Source: Leptospira ellinghausenii (GTDB lineage: Bacteria > Spirochaetota > Leptospiria > Leptospirales > Leptospiraceae). Taken from it: a DNA stretch of 9,081 nt. A program made the translations under genes and the position numbers. Positions 1-6,985 of the stretch are shown piece by piece. Where the stretch lies: positions 1-9,081 of the forward strand of contig NZ_BFAZ01000018.1 in NCBI RefSeq assembly GCF_003114815.1, written 5' to 3'. The notes beneath the pieces were generated by a model, which had not been told where the DNA came from, searched no databases, and worked only from the letters and a program-made list of their open reading frames with translations. The stretch's first letter is position 1. Each line of letters opens with the position of its first letter.

Positions 1-15
1 CTAGTTCGTTATGCG
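1..15 (+). repeat. attC-like repeat 0, 3' end only
   Basis: The first 15 bases are the conserved right end CTAGTTCGTTATGCG found at the end of the other copies. The right box GTTATGCG (8-15) is the start of cassette 1 and is complementary to the left box at 716-723. The rest of this repeat lies upstream of the window. Confidence 0.85.
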
Positions 16-40
16 TAATTTCCAAAATATATTTATTAAA

Positions 41-636
41 ATGAAAAGTGATAATAGAAAAAAATTAAAAATTCTTCTCTGTCTATTAATGTGCAGCATT
101 ATGAACTGTAATAAGTTCAAATACGATGAAAAAAAGAAAAGGCTAAAAATTCACAAATTCTAGATATAGACAATGCAATACAGAAACCAGATCGATTTAC
201 AAAATTAATAGATATTATCAAAGAGAAAAACTGTAAATCCTTCAAAGAGTTAATCGGAAAAGATTTCTATTATTTATTAAGTGACACTTCAATTGCAATG
301 ATCTTTAAAAGAGAAAATAATTTTAAGGAATCAACCCTGAATGTTGATGTTTGTAATATAATTTTCGATGATAATAAATTAACTGAATCATTTTTCAATC
401 TAACTGGTGACAATTACAATACATATTCTCCCTTTTCACTCCTAAACTCCGCCAAAAATTTGCGTTTTACACAAACATTAGATAGTAATTCAGAATTTAG
501 AATACACTTTGAATTTGAAAATATAAAAATTGATTCATTGGAATTAGATGTAGGCACCGGTTTCCTTTTTAAATGCGATAGCAATAAATATTTGAATTGT
601 CATCTCGAAGGCTTCACAACTAATTTCTTTCGCTAA
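41..636 (+). CDS. Predicted lipoprotein, reading frame broken by a -1 shift
   Basis: Function not recognised. The frame beginning at ATG 41 encodes MKSDNRKKLK, then a hydrophobic stretch ILLCLLMCSIM and Cys23 in the context SIMNC, which fits a relaxed spirochaete-type lipobox, so the product should be exported and lipidated. This frame stops at TAG 161-163. The -1 frame is open from base 130 to the stop at 636 and continues as a charged, soluble-looking domain (KEKAKNSQILDIDNAIQKPD and on through MIFKREN at 298). Joining the frames at A AAA AAG (130-136) gives about 198 residues. An in-frame ATG at 11-13, inside the repeat's right box, would add ten residues and put a longer region before the signal. 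No Shine-Dalgarno sequence is visible. Either the gene is intact through frameshifting, or it is a pseudogene, or one A is missing from the A7 run. A reading starting only at 298 would lack the signal peptide and seems unlikely. Confidence 0.6.
130..136 (+). other. A AAA AAG slippery heptamer at the frame break of the lipoprotein gene
   Basis: The zero frame reads GAA AAA AAG (128-136), so A AAA AAG has the phase of a classical -1 slippery site. Slipping back one base gives AAA AAA then GAA at 136, entering the frame open to 636. No obvious downstream stem or upstream anti-Shine-Dalgarno stimulator was found, so a missing A in the homopolymer is an equal alternative. Confidence 0.4.
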
Positions 637-715
637 GTTAAACAATTTTTTGAAATTTAAAAAATAACAATTAATAATTTGAATTATATAATTCCATGTG
701 TATAAATGGAAACTA

Positions 716-882
716 CGCATAACAGCACCTTAACGCTTCGCTTCGGCACTTGCGGCCTCGCTCGGTCTGCGACACATAGGCTTTCTGTCACTCGTTTGCA
801 TTCGCAAACTACGTGCCAGTCCCTAACGTCCCGTTCCGGGACTCAGGGTCAGCCTACGTCGTTAAGGCTAGTTCGTTATACG
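716..882 (+). repeat. attC-like repeat 1
   Basis: This repeat is 167 bp. Left box CGCATAAC (716-723) pairs with the cassette 1 start (8-15); right box GTTATACG (875-882) begins cassette 2. Inner stems are visible: CCTTAACG 728-735 with CGTTAAGG 860-867, and TAGGCT 777-782 with AGCCTA 851-856. Hairpins are GTTTGC-ATTC-GCAAAC at 794-809 and GTCCCG-TTC-CGGGAC at 828-842. The spacer between box and stem is shorter on the left (AGCA) than on the right (CTAGTTC), leaving unpaired bases in the folded form as in attC sites. The preceding 637-715 is AT-rich and holds no gene. Confidence 0.85.
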
Positions 883-899
883 AAAGTCTTTAAAATATT

Positions 900-1862
900 A
901 TGTTAACTGAAAATGCAAAACTAGAATCATTCGTATTAGATATAATCGATAGAATACGAAAAGGTCAACAGATTGAAGATTCTCGAGTTGAATTAAAATC
1001 TAATCTTATTGAACCATACAAAGCTGCGAGAAGAATAGCTGGCCACGCTAATGCTGCCTCAGGGCAAAATATAGTTTGGATATTTGGACTTTCAGAAGAT
1101 GGAGGCATCATAGGAATTGAAAATTCAGATATTCAAGATTGGTTTTCAAAAGTAAAAACATTATTCGATGAGGTATATCCAGAGTTTTCTGAACTTATTA
1201 TCAGCATTGATGGAAAATCAATCTTAGCAATACAATTTATTACGTCAAGAGCACCATATGTTTTAAAAAATCCAAATTATGGTAAAGAAGGATCTGGTCA
1301 CATAGAGAAAGAAATTCCATTTCGAGAAGGAACATCTATTAGATCCGCAAGACGATCTGACTTATTAAAAATACTTACTAAACAATCAAGATCTATAGAG
1401 TTTGAAATGATCGATAGTTACCTATATTTAACTCATGGTGGTGGAGAAAAATATAACTGGAATATACACTTCGATTTATACGCATTCTTGACCTTTAATT
1501 CTCAGGTTCCTTTAACGATACCATTCCATAGAATAAACCTTCAAATTTCTGACAAAAATGGAAATATCATTATTTCAAATGGATGGAATATAACTGGCGA
1601 TATAGAAAAAGACACAAACATTTCAGGAGGGAAAACGGAGTTTTTGTTATTTGGTCCAAGTAAAATAAAACAAAATGCAACTATTGCAACAAATCAGATT
1701 GCAATAAACTATATCAACGAAATAAATATGATCATCACCTATGAACCATTCATTTATGAACTTAACAGAACGATCAAACTTCAATACTCACTTGTTAAAG
1801 AAATCGATGAAAAACAATACAAATTCACAAATGTATTAGGAAGATGGATTCTAAAAAAATAA
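900..1862 (+). CDS. AlbA_2 / Schlafen-type domain protein
   Basis: This is a 320-residue protein. Residues about 25-160 look like an AlbA_2 domain (the divergent AAA-4 / Schlafen core group, associated with nucleic-acid binding or nuclease activity). The visible marks are E27 and the V-E-L-K segment at 30-33, the helix KAARRIAGHANAASG at 41-55, the strand NIVWIFGLSEDGGIIGI at 57-73, and the closing FREGTSIRSARRSDLLKIL at 141-159, which corresponds to the family's Y-x-R-x-G-S-x-T-R segment. Residues about 165-320 are rich in beta strands (for example WNIHFDLYAFLTF) and were not recognised. The start is the first ATG in the frame, only 17 nt after the repeat's right box, with no Shine-Dalgarno. 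The stop TAA (1860-1862) lies inside the 3' pairing arm of the cassette. AlbA_2 genes occur widely in defence islands; a defence role here is inference from family and context. Confidence 0.75.
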   Translation: MLTENAKLESFVLDIIDRIRKGQQIEDSRVELKSNLIEPYKAARRIAGHANAASGQNIVWIFGLSEDGGIIGIENSDIQDWFSKVKTLFDEVYPEFSELIISIDGKSILAIQFITSRAPYVLKNPNYGKEGSGHIEKEIPFREGTSIRSARRSDLLKILTKQSRSIEFEMIDSYLYLTHGGGEKYNWNIHFDLYAFLTFNSQVPLTIPFHRINLQISDKNGNIIISNGWNITGDIEKDTNISGGKTEFLLFGPSKIKQNATIATNQIAINYINEINMIITYEPFIYELNRTIKLQYSLVKEIDEKQYKFTNVLGRWILKK

Positions 1863-1869
1863 AGACCTT

Positions 1870-2033
1870 CGTATAACATCATGTTACCGCTTCACTTCGG
1901 CACAAGGCCTCGCTCGGGCTACGCCAAATTCCCCTTCTGGCATTCGCCTTGCTTACGCAAGCTACATGCCAGTCCCTAACGTCCCGCCGGGACTCAGGGT
2001 CGGGGAACTTCGGTAACACTAGTTCGTTATACG
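1870..2033 (+). repeat. attC-like repeat 2
   Basis: This repeat is 164 bp. Left box CGTATAAC (1870-1877) pairs with the cassette 2 start at 875-882; right box GTTATACG is 2026-2033. Inner stems are TGTTACCG 1882-1889 with CGGTAACA 2011-2018, and TTCCCC 1929-1934 with GGGGAA 2002-2007. Hairpins include CTTGC-TTAC-GCAAG at 1948-1961 and GTCCCGCCGGGAC at 1981-1993. Stem sequences differ from the other copies but still pair. Confidence 0.85.
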
Positions 2034-2072
2034 ACATGTTTGCAAAACTTTGAATAAATGATAAAAAAGATT

Positions 2073-2112
2073 TTGACATAATACGATACTAGATCGTATT
2101 ATGAATCGTATG
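2073..2112 (+). promoter_or_regulatory. vapBC promoter and palindromic operator
   Basis: A perfect inverted repeat with 11-bp arms, CATAATACGAT (2077-2087) and ATCGTATTATG (2093-2103), surrounds the 5-bp spacer ACTAG and runs into the first ATG of vapB. A further half-site ATCGTAT lies at 2105-2111. Promoter-like elements sit inside it: TTGACA at 2073-2078 with TATTAT at 2097-2102 (18-bp spacing), or an extended -10 TGACATAAT at 2074-2082. A site of this kind fits binding by the ribbon-helix-helix antitoxin and autorepression. Which promoter is used cannot be decided here. Confidence 0.7.
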
Positions 2113-2325
2113 AAAGTTACCGCAATTCTACCTGATGATTTAATTACAGAAGTCCAGAAGTATACTGAAGGCAAAAATATTACCGATTCGCTACAAAAGG
2201 CACTATCCGAATGGGTTAAGCTTGCAAAGATAAAAAAGTTGAATGAAAAATTAAAAAAAAAACCTCTTGAATTCTCTTCAAATTTCTCTGCTGAAAAAGT
2301 TAGGAAAATTAATAGATTACAATGA
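2101..2325 (+). CDS. vapB: VapB-type ribbon-helix-helix antitoxin
   Basis: This 74-residue protein neutralises the VapC toxin encoded next to it and should repress the operon through its N-terminal domain. The segment MKVTAILPDDLITEVQKYTE gives the short DNA-binding strand and first helix of a ribbon-helix-helix fold. ITDSLQKALSEWVKLAKIKK forms the second helix. The basic and polar C-terminus (LNEKLKKKPLEFSSNF) is the usual toxin-wrapping tail. Length and order match VapB families paired with PIN toxins. A second in-frame ATG at 2110 would give 71 residues and begins exactly at MKVTAIL; if transcription starts at a -10 of 2097-2102 this later start would be preferred. The last codon overlaps the vapC start (ATGA, 2322-2325), implying translational coupling. 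Confidence 0.85.
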   Translation: MNRMKVTAILPDDLITEVQKYTEGKNITDSLQKALSEWVKLAKIKKLNEKLKKKPLEFSSNFSAEKVRKINRLQ

Positions 2326-2696
2326 TTTTAGTAGATACTTCTGTTTGGATTGAATTTTTCAGAGGAAAAGAGCCTTACTTTTCTAAATTAACAGGACTTA
2401 TTGAAGCTTCAGAAGTCATTGCTCATGAAGTTGTTTTTGGAGAAATTTTACAAGGTTGCAAAAATAAAACTGAGCTTGAGTTCGTTCTAGATTATTGGGA
2501 AAATTTAAATAATGTTTTCTCTAATGGTGCCTTCATTAAGGCTGGAAGTCTTTCTTTTGAAAAAAAACATTTTGAATTTGGTATCGGAATTATAGATTCG
2601 ATCTTAATTTACGAAACAAAAATGAGAAATTTAAAGCTTTGGACTCTTGATAAAAAAATATTAAAGCTTCTTGAATTTCAATATATATACCAATAA
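2322..2696 (+). CDS. vapC: VapC-type PIN-domain toxin ribonuclease
   Basis: This 124-residue PIN-domain protein has the usual VapC length. The N-terminal MILVDTSVWIEFFRGK carries the first catalytic Asp (D5). The other acidic metal ligands are E41 (in HEVVFGEILQGC), D92 (in GIGIIDSILIYE) and D110 (in LWTLDKKIL). A complete acidic set suggests an active Mg-dependent RNase; VapC toxins commonly cleave tRNA or rRNA and arrest translation, but the target here cannot be told from sequence. The start codon overlaps the vapB stop by four bases, so the pair forms one operon under the palindromic operator upstream. Toxin-antitoxin pairs are common cargo of large cassette arrays and may reduce cassette loss. 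Confidence 0.92.
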   Translation: MILVDTSVWIEFFRGKEPYFSKLTGLIEASEVIAHEVVFGEILQGCKNKTELEFVLDYWENLNNVFSNGAFIKAGSLSFEKKHFEFGIGIIDSILIYETKMRNLKLWTLDKKILKLLEFQYIYQ

Positions 2697-2708
2697 CAGC
2701 AAACACGT

Positions 2709-2872
2709 CGTATAACAGCGACTTACCGCTTCGCTTCGGCACAAAGCCTCGCTCGGGCTACGCCAAATCCTCCTCCTGGCATTCGCCTTGCCTTCGCAAG
2801 CTACATGCCAGTCCCTAACGTCCCGTTGGGACTCAGGGTCGGAGGACTTCGGTAAGTCTAGTTCGTTATACG
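2709..2872 (+). repeat. attC-like repeat 3
   Basis: This repeat is 164 bp and of the most common subtype here (with repeats 4, 5 and 7). Left box CGTATAAC (2709-2716) pairs with the cassette 3 start at 2026-2033; right box GTTATACG is 2865-2872. Stems are GACTTACCG 2720-2728 with CGGTAAGTC 2850-2858, and TCCTCC 2768-2773 with GGAGGA 2841-2846. An inner CTTGC-GCAAG hairpin and GTCCCGTTGGGAC follow the common plan. Confidence 0.85.
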
Positions 2873-2883
2873 CAATAGCTAAA

Positions 2884-3708
2884 ATGATACATTATCTCGA
2901 TACTAGTACACTAAAAGGCGAAATTAACAGCTTAGTAAAACTTAGCAGAACTAATAACATTTATCTTTCTGGTTACAATTTAATTGAATTATACAGTCAA
3001 ATTAATGAAATATCTTTCGAAAAATCCTTAACATTATTTAAAAAAATTGAAGGATCTTACCTAAAAATAGACTGGCGCCTTCCTGATGATGTCTTAGCAA
3101 AAACATATAACTTAAGATTTAGATTTTCTAAAATTAAACTTATCAAAAATCTATTTCAAAATATTTTAAGCTCTAATAACTATAATGAATTTAAATCAAA
3201 AAGTAAGATAGAAAATCTTAATTATATAGATTTTTATGACAAACTGTTTAGCCCAGATAATGACAAGACACAGTCTCAAGAAAACCAATTTATTGCGAAA
3301 GCATATGAACAAGTATTTTTAAAAAGTCATAAAAGTGATGATTATAAAAAAGATCTACTTTCGGATGAAATTATTAAAATTCTTTCAGAAAGAACTTCAA
3401 AATCTTTATTGATATACCTTCTAGGACCATTAACTAAAACCAATAAAAATATTGAAACTATCGATTACTATCACAATCTATACAATGGAAAATTAGAATG
3501 TTTTTGCTATGCATTTGCCTACTTTAAATTACTTAAATATTCAGAAAAAAATACAATAGGAAGAAATGATTATAACGATTTAACGCATCTAGTTTATCTT
3601 GAAAATATAAAATCTAAGAAGTATTTTCTGTATAATGATAAAATTTACTCCAATTTAGGATCAAATCTGAATTCAAAACTAAAATTATTTAGAGAATTCC
3701 CAAAATAG
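2884..3708 (+). CDS. PIN-like domain protein, possible orphan toxin or nuclease
   Basis: This is a 274-residue protein. The N-terminus MIHYLDTSTLKGEINSL begins like a PIN domain, with D6 as first acidic ligand and E35 in LSGYNLIELYSQI as second. Near the C-terminus, GRNDYNDLTHLVYL (D229, D232) followed by KYFLYNDKIY (D252) resembles the last two PIN motifs. Between them lies an extra Lys/Asn-rich insertion of about 150 residues, so the protein is about twice VapC length. The frame is open upstream to an ATG at 2788, but that part is translated repeat sequence, so the ATG at 2884, twelve bases after the right box, was chosen; it has no Shine-Dalgarno. No antitoxin gene shares the cassette. RNase or DNase activity is inferred from the acidic residues only; the family is not identified beyond PIN-like. 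Confidence 0.65.
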   Translation: MIHYLDTSTLKGEINSLVKLSRTNNIYLSGYNLIELYSQINEISFEKSLTLFKKIEGSYLKIDWRLPDDVLAKTYNLRFRFSKIKLIKNLFQNILSSNNYNEFKSKSKIENLNYIDFYDKLFSPDNDKTQSQENQFIAKAYEQVFLKSHKSDDYKKDLLSDEIIKILSERTSKSLLIYLLGPLTKTNKNIETIDYYHNLYNGKLECFCYAFAYFKLLKYSEKNTIGRNDYNDLTHLVYLENIKSKKYFLYNDKIYSNLGSNLNSKLKLFREFPK

Positions 3709-3714
3709 CTACTG

Positions 3715-3880
3715 CGTATAACAGCGACTTACCGCTGCGCTTCGGCACAAGGCCTCGCTTGGCCTGCGGCAAATCCTCCTCCTGGCATTCGCCTTGCTTA
3801 CGCAAGCTACATGCCAGTCCCTAACGTCCCGTTCCGGGACTCAGGGTCGGAGGACTTCGGTAAGTCTAGTTCGTTATACG
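3715..3880 (+). repeat. attC-like repeat 4
   Basis: This repeat is 166 bp. Left box CGTATAAC (3715-3722) pairs with the cassette 4 start at 2865-2872; right box GTTATACG is 3873-3880. It belongs to the GACTTACCG/CGGTAAGTC subtype with TCCTCC/GGAGGA inner stem, and has the longer hairpin GTCCCG-TTC-CGGGAC seen in repeat 1. Confidence 0.85.
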
Positions 3881-3913
3881 CCATTACTTAAAATATAATT
3901 TCAGGAAAAATAA

Positions 3914-6118
3914 ATGGAAATAAATTTAGATGCATTTGAATTCGCAATTGCAAGAATAGAAGATGGCTTTATATTTGAAGAGTTTTTAAAACAATTTTTA
4001 TCCGGTATTTATGGGACATCATTTATACCAGTAGGTGGAACAAAAGACAAAGGAATTGATGGATTTCAACACATTCTTCAGGACGAACATGAATTAAGAA
4101 CCATTTATCAAATATCTACCGAATTAGATTTTGAAGGAAAAATTAACAATACTTTAAATAAATTAATCTCCAATAGCATTAAATTTGAAAGAATTTACTA
4201 TATAACCAATCGAGATATCAACAATAAAGATATTCTTCAGAACGATTTCTATTTAAAAAATAAAAAACAATTAATTATTCATGATTTCCGTTGGTTTTCT
4301 TCAAATTGCAATGCTAATTCTCAAACAATAAGTTCATTCAATACATTTTGCAATAATTATCTTCATGAATACAACAAGCCAGGTAAATCTTATATTGTAG
4401 CCGACCTTGATTCAGATTCTAGATTATTTACTTTCTTAAGGCAACAATTTGATTCAAAGGGAAATGAAGTTGAAATAGAAGACATGCTAATTGAAACATT
4501 AATTCTATTCTCACTGGAAGATACTGATCCGATCACTGAAAAATTACTTTCCAAAGACGAAATTAAGGATAAAATTAAGCAATATATTAAGTTCGACTTA
4601 CGATTATTAGAATCTAAAATAGATAAATGTCTGTTGGAACTTAATAAAAAACCTAGAAAAATTCAGTACCATAGCAAACTAGAAAAATACTGTCTTCCTT
4701 ACGAAACAAGGAAAATTATTCAAACTCGAAATCTCAAAGATTTGAATCTACACCAAACTTTCAATAAAGAAACCACACATACAATTAAAAAATATTTTCA
4801 AGATCAAGAAGTATCTGTTAAAGATATCCAGGCTCTTATAGATCAGGTTTTTGCAAAAATTTTTCATAAACAAGGATTAGATTTTTCTAATTTTGTACTT
4901 CATGGCGACAACCAAGCAATTGTTGAACAAAATCTTAACGATGTAATTTCGGAGGCAGTGGATTCTAGTGCAGTAATTTTAAAGAATAAAGAAAAAGTGA
5001 AAACTTCATTACATGTTGCTATAAGGGATATAGTATATAACGGAACCGAAAATCAGAGAAATTTTCTAAAAAGCTTATCGAATACGTATCTAATGATGTT
5101 CTTATTAAACTGGGATCCAAAAATTGCTATATTTTTTAAGACACTTGCGGCAAAACTATCTATCTTTGTTGATAATTCAATTATTGTACCTGCCTTATCT
5201 GAATATTATCTACCACTAGAAAACCGAAGGCATTGGAATTTATTAAAAGGAGCAAAAAAAGCCGGTATTACTTTATATATAAATGAAACTCTATTACAAG
5301 AACTAGTCCATCATTTAAAAAGCGTTAAATTTAAATATCAAAGTCTATACCAAAATAACGAAGAGATTTATTTAGATGGAGAATTTGAATTCCTTTATAT
5401 AGATGAAATATTGATTCGTTCATATTTCTATGCGAAAATGCGTAATCATGTAAAAACTTTTGATCAATATTTGGACAATTTTATTACCCCTGACTTACGG
5501 AATGTTCGTGAAGAATTAATAGTATTCATTAAAGAAGAATTCGGAATTGAATATATTACAAACGAGAAACTCAAGGTCACCTTAGATCCATCCGAAAAGG
5601 AAAAACTTTCAGAGTATCTTACAAAGAAAAAACAACATGAAATTAAGGCTAAAAATGATGCCGAAATGATACTCACTATTTATAATATAAGAAACCGAAA
5701 TTCAGAATCTGCTGAAACCGGAATTTTTGGTTATAAAACTTGGTGGCTATCAAAAGATACTGCAACTTATAAGGCAGTTACTAAGGTTTTTGGCGAAAAA
5801 TATCCAATTAGTTGTTATATTAGACCAGATTTCATATACAATTATATAGCCTTATTACCCCATACCCATGAAGTAAATGAAGCTTATAATAAAATCTTTC
5901 CAACTATGCTTGGAGTAAATCTGAGCTACCATATGCCATCAGAAGTTTCACAAACTGTTCAAGAAAAACTGAAGGAATTTCATTCAAAAAAACCAGTTCG
6001 AGTAAAACAAATTCTCAGAACTATGACAGATAAACTGAAATCAGAACCAGATTTTCGAAATAAGGTCCAAGTAGAGCACTATCTAGATCAAATACTTAAA
6101 GAGATCGAAGATAAGTAA
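3914..6118 (+). CDS. Large nuclease-like protein: Mrr-like N-terminus and PIN-like C-terminus
   Basis: This is a 734-residue protein. Residues 20-70 resemble a restriction-endonuclease (Mrr-type PD-(D/E)xK) core: helix FEEFLKQFLSGIYG, then PVGGTKDKGIDG with D45 and D49, then the strand TIYQIS (Q66). The usual E-x-K is replaced by Q-I-S, so catalysis is uncertain. Residues about 190-400 are helical and charged, not recognised. Residues about 415-620 look PIN-like: IFVDNSIIVPAL (D420), ETLLQELVHHL (E458, E463), a DAEMI helix (D582) and TWWLSKDT (W610, W611, D615). A Shine-Dalgarno AGGA at 3903-3906 lies seven bases before ATG 3914, the clearest in the window. The stop at 6116-6118 lies within the 3' pairing arm. 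A role as a two-nuclease defence or abortive-infection effector is inference. Confidence 0.65.
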   Translation: MEINLDAFEFAIARIEDGFIFEEFLKQFLSGIYGTSFIPVGGTKDKGIDGFQHILQDEHELRTIYQISTELDFEGKINNTLNKLISNSIKFERIYYITNRDINNKDILQNDFYLKNKKQLIIHDFRWFSSNCNANSQTISSFNTFCNNYLHEYNKPGKSYIVADLDSDSRLFTFLRQQFDSKGNEVEIEDMLIETLILFSLEDTDPITEKLLSKDEIKDKIKQYIKFDLRLLESKIDKCLLELNKKPRKIQYHSKLEKYCLPYETRKIIQTRNLKDLNLHQTFNKETTHTIKKYFQDQEVSVKDIQALIDQVFAKIFHKQGLDFSNFVLHGDNQAIVEQNLNDVISEAVDSSAVILKNKEKVKTSLHVAIRDIVYNGTENQRNFLKSLSNTYLMMFLLNWDPKIAIFFKTLAAKLSIFVDNSIIVPALSEYYLPLENRRHWNLLKGAKKAGITLYINETLLQELVHHLKSVKFKYQSLYQNNEEIYLDGEFEFLYIDEILIRSYFYAKMRNHVKTFDQYLDNFITPDLRNVREELIVFIKEEFGIEYITNEKLKVTLDPSEKEKLSEYLTKKKQHEIKAKNDAEMILTIYNIRNRNSESAETGIFGYKTWWLSKDTATYKAVTKVFGEKYPISCYIRPDFIYNYIALLPHTHEVNEAYNKIFPTMLGVNLSYHMPSEVSQTVQEKLKEFHSKKPVRVKQILRTMTDKLKSEPDFRNKVQVEHYLDQILKEIEDK

Positions 6119-6121
6119 CGG

Positions 6122-6285
6122 CGTATAACAGCGACTTACCGCTTCGCTTCGGCACAAGGCCTCGCTCGGCCTGCGGCAAATCCTCCTCCTGGCATTCGCT
6201 TTGCTTACGCAAGCTACATGCCAGTCCCTAACGTCCCGTTGGGACTCAGGGTCGGAGGACTTCGGTAAGTCTAGTTCGTTATGCG
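6122..6285 (+). repeat. attC-like repeat 5
   Basis: This repeat is 164 bp. Left box CGTATAAC (6122-6129) pairs with the cassette 5 start GTTATACG at 3873-3880, while its own right box is GTTATGCG (6278-6285). This is one of the copies where left and right boxes disagree and the cassette rule decides. Inner stems follow the common GACTTACCG subtype. Confidence 0.87.
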
Positions 6286-6318
6286 AAATGCTAAAAAATA
6301 AATTTACAGGAATTAAAA

Positions 6319-6974
6319 ATGCCAATATTAACATTAAAATTAGCATCTGGACAATCAAATTCATTCAATGCAAATAAAATTGTTGATAGCTGCCCAGTTT
6401 GCAATCGACACATTGAACCTATTCAAATAATCTCACAAATAAAAAAGATAATAGTATAGAATCGATCAATTTATGTGTTAATTCGGAATGCAAATCATAT
6501 TTCATAAGTTATTTCAAACATAATGGGAAAAGTTATGAATTTCAATATTCTTTACCGAAAACTATTATAAAGAATGAATTTTCGGAGCAAATTCAAAAGA
6601 CATCGCCAATTTTTATTGAAATATATAATCAAGCTTTTGTTGCGGAGCAAGAAAGATTACATCATATTGCCGGAGTTGGATTTCGAAAATCCTTAGAATT
6701 CTTGATAAAAGATTATCTTATTATTAAAACTCCAGAAGAAGAAGAAAAAATCAGGAAAGAGCTTCTTGGCAATTCAATAAAAAATAGAATTTCAGACCAA
6801 AATATAAAATCTTGCGCAGAAAGAGCAGCTTGGTTAGGGAACGATGAAACTCATTATATAAAAAAATGGGAAGACAAAGATATAAATGATTTAAAAATTC
6901 TTTTACAGCTTACTGTTAAATGGATAGAAGCTGAGATTTTAACTAAATCATATTTAGAAAATATGAATAGCTAA
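6319..6974 (+). pseudogene. DUF4145 protein with N-terminal zinc ribbon, broken by a -1 shift
   Basis: Read through a -1 shift at 6441-6447, this gives about 218 residues. The first frame starts at ATG 6319 with a Shine-Dalgarno AGGA (6308-6311) seven bases upstream, encodes MPILTLKLASGQSN and CPVC, and stops at TAG 6457-6459. The -1 frame continues without a stop to 6974 with SINLCVNSECKSYF. The two Cys pairs, one on each side of the break, form one zinc ribbon, which shows that the halves belong together. Then follows a typical DUF4145 body: SPIFIEIYNQAFVAEQERL, GVGFRKSLEFLIKDYL, CAERAAWLGNDETHYIKKWE and a closing helix LLQLTVKWIEAEIL. DUF4145 domains occur alone and attached to restriction and other defence proteins; the biochemical role is unknown. 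A reading starting at 6702 would miss half the domain. It may be expressed by frameshifting, be a decayed gene, or reflect a lost A in the A6 run. Confidence 0.8.
6441..6447 (+). other. A AAA AAG slippery heptamer at the frame break of the DUF4145 gene
   Basis: The zero frame reads ATA AAA AAG (6439-6447), giving A AAA AAG in the phase required for -1 slippage; after slipping, the next codon is GAT at 6447 minus none lost, and the frame stays open to 6974. A zero-frame TAG follows ten bases later. No clear stimulatory stem was seen nearby, so a one-base deletion in the A run remains possible. Confidence 0.4.
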
Positions 6975-6985
6975 ATTTAGCACTT

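Noticed and set aside
681..694. Perfect palindrome GAATTATATAATTC before repeat 1
   Set aside because: Fully AT-dominated, no gene starts next to it and no -35 at a useful distance; chance palindrome in AT-rich DNA is likely.
828..850. Repeat hairpins as Rho-independent terminators
   Set aside because: The GC-rich stems are not followed by a T-run on either strand, so ordinary intrinsic termination is not supported.
706..906. Plus-strand ORF of 66 codons across repeat 1
   Set aside because: Almost entirely repeat sequence; overlaps the start of the real gene at 900 and has no protein features.
1879..2079. Minus-strand ORF running through repeat 2, with similar ones at 6083-6364 and 7833-8099
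   Set aside because: They translate the repeats themselves (shared DPES-RDVRDWHVAC segments), start in different flanks and exist only because the structured repeat is free of stops in that frame. Similarity between them is repeat similarity, not protein conservation.
2788..2883. N-terminal extension of the PIN-like gene into repeat 3
   Set aside because: Translated repeat sequence; the PIN-like strand MIHYLDTS begins at the ATG at 2884.
5464..5676. Minus-strand ORF inside the large nuclease-like gene, and likewise 7257-7490, 8035-8229 and 8153-8401
   Set aside because: Antisense shadows of well-supported + strand genes, with low-complexity Ser/Phe composition.
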